A stretch of DNA of 64,000 bases from Cupriavidus sp. AU9028 (GTDB lineage: Bacteria; Pseudomonadota; Gammaproteobacteria; Burkholderiales; Burkholderiaceae): NCBI RefSeq assembly GCF_019795295.1, contig NZ_JAIMCG010000007.1, forward strand, positions 62,001 through 126,000, given 5' to 3'. Positions 36,403-44,993 of this stretch are shown in pieces; position 1 is the stretch's first letter; every line of letters starts with the position of its first letter. The translations under genes and the position numbers were made by a program. Under the pieces are notes generated by a model. It saw nothing but the letters and a program-made list of their open reading frames with translations. It was not told the origin of the DNA and ran no database searches.

Positions 36403-37455
36403 TCAGACCACCACGGTCTGCGGCTGGCCTTCCTCGCGTTCGCGGATCTCGCCGATCTGCCAGACTGCCTCGCCGGCCGCCTGCAGATGACGCACGGCGC
36501 GCTCGGCATCCTCGCGCGAGACGATGACCGCCATGCCGATGCCGCAGTTGAAGACGCGATGCATTTCGTCGTCGGCGACGCGGCCTTGCGCCTGCAGCCA
36601 CTGGAACAGCGGCGGCAGCGTCCAGGCGTCCCGTTGCAGCACGGCGGCAACGTTCTCGGGCAGCACGCGCGGCACGTTCTCGGTCAGGCCCCCGCCGGTG
36701 ATATGCGCCATGCCCTTGACCGGCAAGGATTCGATCAGCGACAGCAGCGGCTTCACGTAGATCCGGGTCGGCGCCATGATGGCATCCTGCAGCCGCTGCC
36801 CGTGGAAGTCTGCGTTCAGGTCCGGCTTTGCCACGTCCAGGATCTTGCGCACCAGCGAGTAGCCGTTCGAATGCGCGCCCGACGATGCCAGGCCCAGCAC
36901 CACGTCGCCCGGCACGATGGTGGTGCCGTCGATGATGTTGCTCTTCTCGACCGCGCCGACCGCAAAGCCGGCCAGGTCGTACTCGCCGTCCGGGTACATG
37001 CTCGGCATCTCGGCGGTTTCGCCGCCGATCAGCGCGCAGCCGGCCAGTTCGCAGCCATGGGCGATGCCCTGGATCACGGTCGCCGCGGTATCGACGTCCA
37101 GCTTGCCGCAGGCGAAGTAGTCGAGGAAAAACAGCGGTTCCGCGCCCTGCACCAGGATGTCGTTGACGCTCATCGCCACCAGATCCTGGCCGACGGTGTC
37201 ATGGCGGTTCAGCTGGAACGCCAGCTTCAGCTTGGTGCCGACGCCGTCGGTGCCGGACACCAGCACCGGCTCCTTGAACTTGCGGGACAGCTCGAACAGC
37301 GCGCCGAAGCCCCCGATACCGGCCATCACTCCCTCGCGCATCGTGCGCTTGGCGAACGGCTTGATGCGGTCGACCAGCGCGTCGCCCGCGTCGATATCGA
37401 CACCGGCGTCGCGGTAGGAAAGGCCTGCCTGGCCGGTGGTGGAGGATGCGCTCAT
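36403..37455 (-). CDS. purM: Phosphoribosylformylglycinamidine cyclo-ligase
   Basis: AIR synthetase, the fifth purine step. The 350-aa protein has [14 protein letters not shown] near 13-26, the ATP/substrate segment [13 protein letters not shown] near 66-78, [19 protein letters not shown] (about 94), and the Gly-rich [16 protein letters not shown] near 245-260. Full length for the family (345 aa in E. coli). It is monocistronic, divergent from an AI-2E-family permease, an arrangement purM-permease-hda also known from other Burkholderiaceae and Pseudomonas relatives. Confidence 0.97.
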   Translation of the reverse strand: MSASSTTGQAGLSYRDAGVDIDAGDALVDRIKPFAKRTMREGVMAGIGGFGALFELSRKFKEPVLVSGTDGVGTKLKLAFQLNRHDTVGQDLVAMSVNDILVQGAEPLFFLDYFACGKLDVDTAATVIQGIAHGCELAGCALIGGETAEMPSMYPDGEYDLAGFAVGAVEKSNIIDGTTIVPGDVVLGLASSGAHSNGYSLVRKILDVAKPDLNADFHGQRLQDAIMAPTRIYVKPLLSLIESLPVKGMAHITGGGLTENVPRVLPENVAAVLQRDAWTLPPLFQWLQAQGRVADDEMHRVFNCGIGMAVIVSREDAERAVRHLQAAGEAVWQIGEIREREEGQPQTVVV

Positions 37456-37664
37456 GGGAATCTGCAGATCAAGGTAAATGTCGGCACTTGCGCCGGGCCG
37501 GCGGCCGGCCGGTCGGGCGAGTGAGGATTGCGGCTCTCGAGCAGCGGGTAGCAGCCCGCCCGAGTCCAGTAGAATCGCGATTTTAACGGATACAGGCTCC
37601 CGGCTTCCAGATTCTCCCGGCGGCGTGCCCGCTGCCCCTTTCGATGCCGTCTCCTCCCTCCCCG

Positions 37665-38735
37665 ATGAACGCCCCTTTGCTGTCGCGCGAGGCCAAGCGA
37701 ATCCTGCTCTGGACCACGCTGGGCATCGCGCTGTTCGCCGCGCTGCTGGCGCTGGCACCGGTGCTGACGCCCTTCCTGTTCGCGTTCATCTTCGCCTACA
37801 TCCTGAACCCGGGGGTGGACTGGCTGCAACGCCACAAGGTGCCGCGAGTACTCGGCGTGACGCTGATGATCCTGCTGCTGATCGTGGTGTTCATCCTGCT
37901 GGCGCTGCTGCTGATCGCCGTGCTGCAGCACGAGATCCCGCAGCTGCGCGAACGGCTGCCGGTGCTGCTGCAGAAGCTCAATGCCGTGGTGTCGCCGCGC
38001 CTGGCGGACTTCGGCATCCGCGTGCGCTTCGACTTCCCGGGGCTGCGCCGGATGATGTCCGAGCGCTTCGCCGCCAGCCCGGAAGACATGTGGGCGGTCC
38101 TGCTGACCTATGTGCGGGTGTCGAGCTCGGCGCTGCTGACCGTCGGCGGGTTCGTGTTCCTGATCCCCATCGTGATGTTCTACCTGCTGATGGACTGGCA
38201 CATGCTGATGCGCCGGATCGAGAGCGTGGTGCCGCGGCGCTGGGTGCCGAAGGTGCGGGAACTGAGCGGGGAGACCGATGCGCTGCTTTCCCAATACCTG
38301 CGCGGCCAGATCCTGGTGATGATGATCCTGGCCACGCTGTATTCCGTCGGGCTGTGGATCGCCGGGTTCGACCTGGCGATTCCGGTGGGCATCTTCACCG
38401 GACTGGCGGTCTTCATCCCGTATATCGGCTTCGGCATGGGCCTTGCGCTGGCCATCGTGGCGGCGCTGCTGCAGTTCGGCGACTGGTATGGACTGATCGC
38501 GGTGGCGATCGTCTATGGCATCGGGCAGTTCGTCGAGAGCTTCTACCTGACGCCGCGGCTGGTGGGCGAGCGCATTGGCCTGCACCCACTGGTGGTGATC
38601 TTCGCGCTGCTGGCGTTCGGGCAGATGTTCGGCTTCTTCGGCGTACTGCTGGCGCTGCCCACCTGCGCGGTGCTGCTGGTCGGCGCACGGCAGCTGCGCC
38701 GGCTGTACCTGACCAGCGACCTCTACCGCAAGTAG
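37665..38735 (+). CDS. AI-2E family (PerM-like) transporter
   Basis: Predicted inner-membrane protein of 356 aa with 7-8 helices in the PerM/YdiK/TqsA pattern: two N-terminal helices ([20 protein letters not shown]), a cytoplasmic or periplasmic insert (about 80-145), then helices that include the family motif [13 protein letters not shown] and [19 protein letters not shown] near 300. Some homologues export autoinducer-2, others Na+; the substrate here is unassigned. An ATG 21 bp upstream (37644) is an alternative start. hda follows 40 bp downstream, an arrangement seen in many proteobacteria. Confidence 0.9.
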   Translation: MNAPLLSREAKRILLWTTLGIALFAALLALAPVLTPFLFAFIFAYILNPGVDWLQRHKVPRVLGVTLMILLLIVVFILLALLLIAVLQHEIPQLRERLPVLLQKLNAVVSPRLADFGIRVRFDFPGLRRMMSERFAASPEDMWAVLLTYVRVSSSALLTVGGFVFLIPIVMFYLLMDWHMLMRRIESVVPRRWVPKVRELSGETDALLSQYLRGQILVMMILATLYSVGLWIAGFDLAIPVGIFTGLAVFIPYIGFGMGLALAIVAALLQFGDWYGLIAVAIVYGIGQFVESFYLTPRLVGERIGLHPLVVIFALLAFGQMFGFFGVLLALPTCAVLLVGARQLRRLYLTSDLYRK

Positions 38736-38775
38736 GGCAACCCTCCGAGAGACATCGCGCATAGCAGGCGAATCC

Positions 38776-39483
38776 ATGTCATACCGCCCGAAGCAACTGT
38801 CGCTGGAGCTGGGCAGCCCGCCCCCGTCGACGTTCGAGAACTTCGTCATCGCGGCCAATCGCGAGGCCGTGCAGCGCCTGCGCGAACTGCCACAGGCGAT
38901 GCTGGGGGAGCAGGCGTCGGACCGGCTGCTCTATCTGTGGGGCGAGACCGGCTCCGGGCGCACGCATCTGCTGCATGCGCTGTGCGACGCCGGCATGCAG
39001 GCCGGGCTGCAATGCCGCTACCTGAGCCCGCACCACGCGCTGGCCGACTACGTGTTCGACCCGGCCTGCCAGCTTTACACCGTGGACGATGTCGAACTGC
39101 TGGACGAGGCGCGCCAGATCGGCGTGTTCTCGCTGATCAACGAAGTGCGCGCGCATGGGCGCACCGCCATCGTCAGCGCCGGGGCGTTCGCGCCGCTGTC
39201 GATGCCGGTGCGCGAGGACGTGCGCACGCGGCTGGGCTGGGGCCTGGTCTACCAGCTGGCCCCGCTGTCGGACGACGACAAGATGGCGGCGGTGCTGCAG
39301 GCGGCCCGTGAGCGAGGGCTGCAATTCTCGCCGGAAATCACCCACTGGCTGGTGACCCGGCATTACCGGGACATGCCCAGCCTGATGGCGCTGCTGGACG
39401 CGCTGGACACCTATTCCCTCGAAAAGAAGCGGCCGGTGACGCTGCCGCTGCTGCGCCAGATGTTTGCCGAACTGCGCGAATAA
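38776..39483 (+). CDS. hda: DnaA regulatory inactivator Hda
   Basis: AAA+ protein of 235 aa that, with the DNA-loaded beta clamp, stimulates ATP hydrolysis by DnaA and prevents over-initiation. The N-terminal clamp-binding motif QLSLEL is at 7-12, the Walker A-like GETGSGRTHLLHAL near 55-68, and sensor/arginine-finger region in RTRLGWGLVYQL. Length matches E. coli Hda. It follows the permease gene. A 10-bp hairpin lies after its stop codon. Confidence 0.94.
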   Translation: MSYRPKQLSLELGSPPPSTFENFVIAANREAVQRLRELPQAMLGEQASDRLLYLWGETGSGRTHLLHALCDAGMQAGLQCRYLSPHHALADYVFDPACQLYTVDDVELLDEARQIGVFSLINEVRAHGRTAIVSAGAFAPLSMPVREDVRTRLGWGLVYQLAPLSDDDKMAAVLQAARERGLQFSPEITHWLVTRHYRDMPSLMALLDALDTYSLEKKRPVTLPLLRQMFAELRE

Positions 39484-39508
39484 CCGCGCCGCGCCCCGGC
39501 ATGCAGCC

Positions 39509-39535
39509 CGCTGCCTGCAGGCAACGCAGGCAGCG
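39509..39535 (+). terminator. Hairpin after hda
   Basis: A 10-bp stem (39509-39518 with 39526-39535) around a 7-nt loop lies 26 bp past the hda stop. No U-tract follows. Confidence 0.4.
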
Positions 39536-39597
39536 CGCTGGCGCTGCGCGAGGCGGGCACCGGCTCGCTGCAATCCCTTAAGGTAAAATCGCCGCCC

Positions 39598-40272
39598 ATG
39601 AATCTGGCATTGTTCGATCTCGACCACACCCTGCTGCCGACCGACAGCGGCCACCAATGGGGCCGCTTCCTGGTCCGGCATGGTGTCGTCGACGAGGAAA
39701 GCTTCCTGCGCAGGAACGAGGAGTTCTTCGGCCAATACAAGGCCGGCGTCCTCGACATCCATGCGTTTCTGCGCTTTGCGCTGGCGCCGCTCGCCGCGCA
39801 TCCGCGCGCGCAGCTGGAGCAGTGGCGCGACGCCTACATGCGCGAGGCCATCGAGCCGGCCATGACGCCGCAGGCGCGCGCCTTGGTCAGGAAGCACCTG
39901 GACGCCGGCGACCTGTGCGCGCTGGTGACGGCAACCAACAGCTTCATCACCGCGCCGATCTGCGCCGCCTTCGGCATCAAGCATCTGATCGCCACGGAGC
40001 CGGCCACCGCCGACGGCACGCCGGGCGGTCAGTTCACCGGCGAGGTGGCCGGGCTGCCGAGCTTTCGCGAAGGCAAGATAGACCGGGTGCACAGCTGGCT
40101 GAAGGGGCTCGGCACCCGCCTGGACGACTTCGCCACCACCACGTTCTACAGCGACTCCATCAACGACCTGCCGCTGCTGGAGAAGGTCAGCGACCCGATC
40201 GCCACCAACCCTGACGATCGTCTCCGCCACCATGCCGCCGCGGCAGGCTGGCGCATCATGGACCTGTTCTGA
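39598..40272 (+). CDS. HAD-superfamily phosphatase, SerB-like subfamily IB
   Basis: Predicted Mg-dependent phosphatase of 224 aa. Motif I DLDHTLLPTDS (nucleophile Asp7) is at 7-17, motif II lies in ALVTATNSF (about 103-111), and motif IV in YSDSINDLPLL (about 183-193). The helical cap between about 17 and 85 marks subclass IB, like phosphoserine phosphatase or histidinol-phosphatase relatives. A TAAAAT -10-like box lies just upstream. pcnB begins 1 nt after its stop, so they are co-transcribed. Substrate unknown. Confidence 0.9.
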   Translation: MNLALFDLDHTLLPTDSGHQWGRFLVRHGVVDEESFLRRNEEFFGQYKAGVLDIHAFLRFALAPLAAHPRAQLEQWRDAYMREAIEPAMTPQARALVRKHLDAGDLCALVTATNSFITAPICAAFGIKHLIATEPATADGTPGGQFTGEVAGLPSFREGKIDRVHSWLKGLGTRLDDFATTTFYSDSINDLPLLEKVSDPIATNPDDRLRHHAAAAGWRIMDLF

Positions 40273-40273
40273 C

Positions 40274-41794
40274 GTGATCAAGAAACTCATCAACCGCCTG
40301 CTGGGCAAACCCGGGCCCAGGCTGCGCCGCGCCGGCCGCGCACACACTCCCCGCATCTACACGGCCGACCAACACCAGATCGACCCGACCCTGCTGTCGC
40401 GCAACGCGGTCAAGGTCACCAGCACGCTGCAGCAGGCGGGTTTCCAGGCCTTCGTGGTCGGTGGCGCGGTGCGCGACCTGCTGCTGGGGATCAAGCCGAA
40501 GGACTTCGACGTGGCGACCAACGCCACGCCGGAGCAGGTGCAGGCGCTGTTCCGCCGCTCGCGGATCATCGGCCGGCGCTTCCAGATCGTGCATGTGACC
40601 TTCTACGGCGGGCGCGAGCAGGAGATCATCGAGGTTTCGACCTTCCGCGCGCTGGTCGACGCGATCGCCAGCGAAACGCTGCCGGAAGGCCGGCGCTACA
40701 AGCGCGCCGAGCTGGACACCAAGACGCATGCGATCGACGCCTCGGGCCGCGTGCTGCGCGACAACGTGTGGGGATCGCAGGCCGAAGACGCGGAGCGCCG
40801 CGACTTCACCATCAACGCGATGTACTACGATCCGGCCGAGCAGACCGTCCATGACTACCACCATGGCATGGACGACATGCGCGCGCGCACGCTGCGCATG
40901 ATCGGCGACCCGGTGGTGCGCTACCGCGAAGACCCGGTGCGGATGCTGCGCGTGGTGCGCTTTGCCGCCAAGACCGGTTTCGATATCGACGAGGCCACGC
41001 GCCAGCCGATCGCCGACCTCGCCTCGCTGATCCACAACGTACCGAGCGCGCGGCTGTTCGACGAGATGCTCAAGCTGCTGATGTCCGGGCACGCCTGGGC
41101 CTCGCTGCAGGAGCTGCGCAAGGCAGGGCTGCACAAGGGCCTGCTGCCGCTGCTGGACGTGGCGCTGGAGCAGCCGATGGGACAGCGCTTCGTGCAACTG
41201 GCGCTGGACAATACCGACCGCCGGGTCAAGGCCGGCAAGCCGGTCTCGCCGGGCTTCCTGTTCGCCGCACTGCTGTGGCACCACGTGCTGGAGCAGTGGA
41301 AGACGCTGCGCGACATCGGCGACCATCCGATCGCGGCGCTGAACTCGGCGATGGACACCGTGCTGGAGCGCCAGACCGGCCAGCTGGCGATCCAGCGGCG
41401 CTTCGTCACCGACATGCGGGATATCTGGGGCATGCAGCCGCGCTTCGAGAAGCGCGTCGGCCGCATGCCCTACCGGCTGCTGGAGTCGCCGCGGTTCCGC
41501 GCCGGCTACGACTTCCTGGTGCTGCGCTGCGAGGCCGGCGAGCTGCCGGGCGAGATGGCCAGCTGGTGGCAGGACTTCCAGAATGCCGACTCGGAAGGGC
41601 GCGAGCAGCTGATCGAAGCCGCCCGGGAGGCCGAGCGCGCGGCCGGCGGCCCGGCCAGTGGCGACGGTGCCGGGCGCAAGAAGCGCCGTCGGCGGCCGTC
41701 GCGGAAATCGGATAAAGTCTCCCCCCGGGACGAGAACGACGCGGCCTCCGGGGAATCCGGCGGGCCTCGCGGGCAGCCGGAGGAAACCGAATGA
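40274..41794 (+). CDS. pcnB: Poly(A) polymerase I
   Basis: Template-independent polymerase that adds 3' poly(A) tails marking RNA for decay. The 506-aa protein begins at a GTG. The class II nucleotidyltransferase head is clear: FVVGGAVRDLLLGIKPKDFDVAT near 58-80 with the catalytic DxD, RRDFTINAMYY (about 175), and the ARLFDEMLKLL helix near 265. The C-terminal 60 residues are highly basic (RKKRRRRPSRKSD) then acidic, a tail also found in E. coli PcnB and likely RNA-binding. The stop codon overlaps folK as ATGA, a conserved pcnB-folK pairing. Confidence 0.95.
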   Translation: MIKKLINRLLGKPGPRLRRAGRAHTPRIYTADQHQIDPTLLSRNAVKVTSTLQQAGFQAFVVGGAVRDLLLGIKPKDFDVATNATPEQVQALFRRSRIIGRRFQIVHVTFYGGREQEIIEVSTFRALVDAIASETLPEGRRYKRAELDTKTHAIDASGRVLRDNVWGSQAEDAERRDFTINAMYYDPAEQTVHDYHHGMDDMRARTLRMIGDPVVRYREDPVRMLRVVRFAAKTGFDIDEATRQPIADLASLIHNVPSARLFDEMLKLLMSGHAWASLQELRKAGLHKGLLPLLDVALEQPMGQRFVQLALDNTDRRVKAGKPVSPGFLFAALLWHHVLEQWKTLRDIGDHPIAALNSAMDTVLERQTGQLAIQRRFVTDMRDIWGMQPRFEKRVGRMPYRLLESPRFRAGYDFLVLRCEAGELPGEMASWWQDFQNADSEGREQLIEAAREAERAAGGPASGDGAGRKKRRRRPSRKSDKVSPRDENDAASGESGGPRGQPEETE

Positions 41795-42309
41795 CACTTG
41801 CCTTCATTGGCATCGGCGCGAACCTGGGGGACGCCAGGCAGGCCGTCAAGGACGCCATCGTGTGCCTGGCCCAGCAGGTCGGCATCACCATCCTTGCGCG
41901 ATCGTCGCTGTATCGCAGCGCGCCCGTCGATGCCGGCGGCGACGATTACTACAACGCGGTGGTCAAGCTCGACACGAGCCTGAGCGCCAGCCAGCTGCTG
42001 TGCGTCTGCCACCATATCGAGGATCAGTTCGGCCGCGAACGCCCGTTTCGCAATGCGCCCCGTACACTCGATCTCGATCTGCTGCTGTTCGGCAGCGAAG
42101 TGCATGACAACGCCGACCTGATGGTGCCGCATCCGCGCGTGGCGGAGCGGGCCTTCACGCTGGTGCCCCTGCTCGAACTGGACCCGGAACTGACGATTCC
42201 CGGGCTGGGACGCGCCGCCGATCACCTGGCCCGGGTGGCGGCCCAGCGGATCGACAAGGTCTCCTACTGCCAATGTACGCGCCAAGCGGAATCTCGCCTT
42301 TCTTCCTGA
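41791..42309 (+). CDS. folK: 2-amino-4-hydroxy-6-hydroxymethyldihydropteridine pyrophosphokinase
   Basis: Transfers pyrophosphate from ATP to 6-hydroxymethyl-dihydropterin in folate synthesis. The 172-aa protein has GIGANLGDARQAV near 7-19, the LYRSAPV segment (about 40) and the HPPK signature RTLDLDLLLFG near 91-101, with MVPHPRVAERAFTLVPL near 111. It is coupled to pcnB, and panB, another C1/folate-linked enzyme gene, lies nearby. The C-terminal ~15 residues are overlapped by the next gene. Confidence 0.95.
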   Translation: MTLAFIGIGANLGDARQAVKDAIVCLAQQVGITILARSSLYRSAPVDAGGDDYYNAVVKLDTSLSASQLLCVCHHIEDQFGRERPFRNAPRTLDLDLLLFGSEVHDNADLMVPHPRVAERAFTLVPLLELDPELTIPGLGRAADHLARVAAQRIDKVSYCQCTRQAESRLSS

Positions 42310-42635
42310 CCGCCGGCCTGCTGGCCCTGTCCAATGTCTTCATGACCTTCGCGTGGTACGGCCACCTGAAGGACCTGGCGAGCCGGCCCTGGTATATCGC
42401 CGCCATCGTCAGCTGGGGCATCGCGCTGTTCGAGTACCTGCTGCAGGTGCCGGCCAACCGCATCGGCTTCCAGAGCGGCATCTCGCTGGCGCAGCTCAAG
42501 ATCCTGCAGGAAGCGATCACGCTGACGGTATTCGTGCCGTTCTCGCTGCTGTACATGGGCCAGCCGTTCAAGCTCGACTATGTCTGGGCGGCGCTGTGCA
42601 TGGTCGGCGCGGTCTACTTCATCTTCCGCAGCTAG
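42273..42635 (+). CDS. DMT-superfamily DUF486 membrane protein
   Basis: Predicted four-helix membrane protein of 120 aa in the DUF486 family, a small branch of the drug/metabolite transporter superfamily. Recognisable segments are LLALSNVFMTFAWYGHL (about 16-32), EYLLQVPANRIGF (about 56-68) and KLDYVWAALCMVGAVYFIF at the C-terminus. The ATG lies 37 bp inside folK; this overlap is long but the first helix needs that start. Substrate unknown. Confidence 0.85.
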   Translation: MYAPSGISPFFLTAGLLALSNVFMTFAWYGHLKDLASRPWYIAAIVSWGIALFEYLLQVPANRIGFQSGISLAQLKILQEAITLTVFVPFSLLYMGQPFKLDYVWAALCMVGAVYFIFRS

Positions 42636-42755
42636 CGCCGCATGGGGCACAATGCGGTCGCCCGGCGATCGCATCGCCGCAAGCTCGCCGCAGGCTCCCG
42701 CAAGACGGCAGGCGCTCGCATCTTCCCCCCCATCACCACAAGCCAGAGGCACGCC

Positions 42756-43577
42756 ATGAGCTATCTGCTCGATCCTTCCCGCAAGACAGTCACCGTTCCG
42801 CGCCTGCAGGCGATGCGCGCGGCCGGCGAGAAGATCGCCATGCTGACCGCCTATGACGCCAGCTTTGCCGCGCTGCTGGACTACTGCGGCGTGGATGCGA
42901 TCCTCGTCGGCGATTCGCTGGGCAATGTCATCCAGGGCCAGACCACGACCCTGCCGGTGACGCTGGAGCAGCTGGCTTACCACACCGAGTGCGTGGCGCG
43001 CGGCAACCAGACCGCGCTGCTGCTGGCCGACCTGCCGTTCGGCACCTATGGCACGCCGGAGATGGCGTTCCAGAGCGCGGTGACGCTGATGCGCGCCGGC
43101 GCGCAGATGGTCAAGCTCGAAGGCGGCGAGTGGCTGGCACCGACGGTGCGCTTCCTGGTCGAGCGCAGCATCCCGGTGTGCGCCCACATCGGCCTGACGC
43201 CGCAGTCGGTGCACGCCTTTGGCGGCTTCAAGGTGCAGGGCAAGACCGACGAAGGCGCCGCGCAGCTGCGGCGCGATGCGATGGCGCTGCAGGAAGCCGG
43301 CGCCCAGGTGGTGCTGATGGAAGCGGTGCCCGCCGCGCTGGCCTCGACAGTGACCCAGCAGCTGGCGGTGCCGACCATCGGTATCGGCGCGGGGGCCGAC
43401 TGTTCCGGCCAGGTGCTGGTGCTGCAGGACATGCTGAATGTCTACCCGGGCCGCAAGGCGAAGTTCGTGCGCAATTTCATGGAGGGCCAGACCTCCATCG
43501 AAGGGGCGATCCGGGCCTATGTGGCGGCGGTCAAGGACGGCAGCTTCCCGGCGATCGAGCACACCTTCTCCGCCTGA
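42756..43577 (+). CDS. panB: 3-methyl-2-oxobutanoate hydroxymethyltransferase
   Basis: Uses methylene-tetrahydrofolate to hydroxymethylate ketoisovalerate, the first committed pantothenate step. The 273-aa decameric-type enzyme has [14 protein letters not shown] near 29-42, [20 protein letters not shown] near 52-71, [15 protein letters not shown] near 145-159 and a late [19 protein letters not shown]. panC is not adjacent. coaBC, which uses the downstream product, is 30 kb away. Confidence 0.97.
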   Translation: MSYLLDPSRKTVTVPRLQAMRAAGEKIAMLTAYDASFAALLDYCGVDAILVGDSLGNVIQGQTTTLPVTLEQLAYHTECVARGNQTALLLADLPFGTYGTPEMAFQSAVTLMRAGAQMVKLEGGEWLAPTVRFLVERSIPVCAHIGLTPQSVHAFGGFKVQGKTDEGAAQLRRDAMALQEAGAQVVLMEAVPAALASTVTQQLAVPTIGIGAGADCSGQVLVLQDMLNVYPGRKAKFVRNFMEGQTSIEGAIRAYVAAVKDGSFPAIEHTFSA

Positions 43578-43584
43578 TTCCGGC

Positions 43585-44283
43585 ATGGATATCGGCGCGG
43601 CTACCATGGCCGCCTTCGTGCTGCTGGCCAGCGGCGACCCGGCGCTGTGGCAGATCGTGCAGACCTCGCTGACCGTGGCGCTCGCAGGACTGGCGCTGGC
43701 CACCCCGCCCGCCATCGCCGCCGCCTATCTGATCGCCACGCACCGCTTCCCGGGCCGCCGGGTGCTGGTGGTGGTGGCGCAGGCCTTCCTGTCCTTTCCG
43801 ACCGTACTGGTCGGCCTGATCCTCTATCTGCTGATGACGCGGCAGGGGCCGCTGGGCGAGCTGCAGCTGCTGTTCACGCCGACCGGCATGGTGATCGGCC
43901 AGGCCGTGATCGGCTTGCCCGTGGTGCTCGCCTTCGCGCTCGCCACCATGCAGAGTGCCGACCCACGGCTGGTGGAAACGGCGCGCGTGCTGGGCGCGGG
44001 CCCGTGGCGCACGTTCCTCACGGTGCTGCGCGAGCTGCGCTTCGGCCTGATGGCGGCGGTGGTCGCCGGCTTTGGCCGTGTCATCGCCGAGGTCGGCTCG
44101 GCGCTGATGATCGGCGGCAACATCGAGGGCTCGACCCGCACCATCACCACCGCCATCGCGCTGGAAACCAGCAAGGGCGAGTTCGCGCAGGGCATCGCGC
44201 TGGGCATCGTGCTGGTGGTGCTGGCGCTGCTGGTCAACATCCTGCTGGCATGGCTGCAGGGCGCGGGAGGCTTTCGTCGATGA
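43585..44283 (+). CDS. ABC transporter permease, tungstate (TupB) type
   Basis: Predicted inner-membrane permease of 232 aa with five to six helices and the inner-membrane signature in ETARVLGAGPWRTFLTVLRELRFG (EAA-like loop, about 132-155). The family motif ALMIGGNIEGSTRTITTAIALETSKGEF (split near 172-199) is characteristic of tungstate/molybdate TupB or WtpB-like permeases. It begins 7 bp after panB and overlaps the ATPase gene by ATGA. No substrate-binding protein gene is adjacent, so specificity is inferred. An ATG seven codons downstream is an alternative start. Confidence 0.85.
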   Translation: MDIGAATMAAFVLLASGDPALWQIVQTSLTVALAGLALATPPAIAAAYLIATHRFPGRRVLVVVAQAFLSFPTVLVGLILYLLMTRQGPLGELQLLFTPTGMVIGQAVIGLPVVLAFALATMQSADPRLVETARVLGAGPWRTFLTVLRELRFGLMAAVVAGFGRVIAEVGSALMIGGNIEGSTRTITTAIALETSKGEFAQGIALGIVLVVLALLVNILLAWLQGAGGFRR

Positions 44284-44981
44284 CACCGGCATCCCCCGCC
44301 CCGGCCACCGATGCGCTGCTGACGGTGCGCGGATTGCAGCGGCGCATCGGCGCGCGCGCCCTGTTCGATATCGACACCCTCCCCTTTCCGCGGGCCACCG
44401 CGGTGGTGCTGACCGGCGTGAACGGCGCGGGCAAGACCACGCTGCTGCGGATGGTCGCAGGCCTGGAGCCGGCCCGGGGCGCGACGGTGGAATGGACCGG
44501 GGACGACGGCCGGCCGCAACGCGCGCCGCTGGACCCGCTGCCGCCGGCGCTGCGCCGTCGCATCGCCTACATGCACCAGCACCCCTACCTGTTCCGCACG
44601 TCGGTGCGGGAGAACATCGCCTATGGGTTGCGCGCGCGCGGCATGCACGCCGGGCAGATCGAACGTCGGGTGGACGCGGCGCTGGCATGGGCCGGCATCG
44701 AGCATGTGCAGGACACCGAGCCGCAGAAGCTGTCGGGCGGGGAGATCCAGCGCGTCGCACTGGCACGCGCCAAGGTGCTGGAGCCGGACCTGCTGCTGCT
44801 GGACGAGCCGACTTCGAACCTGGACGGACGCGCGCGCGAGCAGGTGATCGCGCTGGTCAGCGAACTGGCCGCGGAAGGCCGCACCGTGGTGATGATCTGC
44901 CACGACCGCGACCTGATCAACCTGCCTGGCGTGGTGCGCTGGAAGCTGGGCGACGGGCGCCTCGACACCCACCACCGCTGA
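44280..44981 (+). CDS. ABC transporter ATP-binding protein, tungstate (TupC) type
   Basis: ATPase subunit (233 aa) for the permease encoded just upstream. Walker A GVNGAGKTTLL is near 47-57, the Q-loop in YMHQHPYLF near 98, the ABC signature LSGGEIQRVALARA near 151-164 and Walker B LLLLDEPTSNLD near 171-182, with the H-switch in ICHDRDL. All catalytic residues are present. Coupled to the permease by ATGA and convergent with the pabBC gene, with only 12 bp between the stop codons. Confidence 0.92.
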   Translation: MTPASPAPATDALLTVRGLQRRIGARALFDIDTLPFPRATAVVLTGVNGAGKTTLLRMVAGLEPARGATVEWTGDDGRPQRAPLDPLPPALRRRIAYMHQHPYLFRTSVRENIAYGLRARGMHAGQIERRVDAALAWAGIEHVQDTEPQKLSGGEIQRVALARAKVLEPDLLLLDEPTSNLDGRAREQVIALVSELAAEGRTVVMICHDRDLINLPGVVRWKLGDGRLDTHHR

Positions 44982-44993
44982 AGCCGGGGCGCG

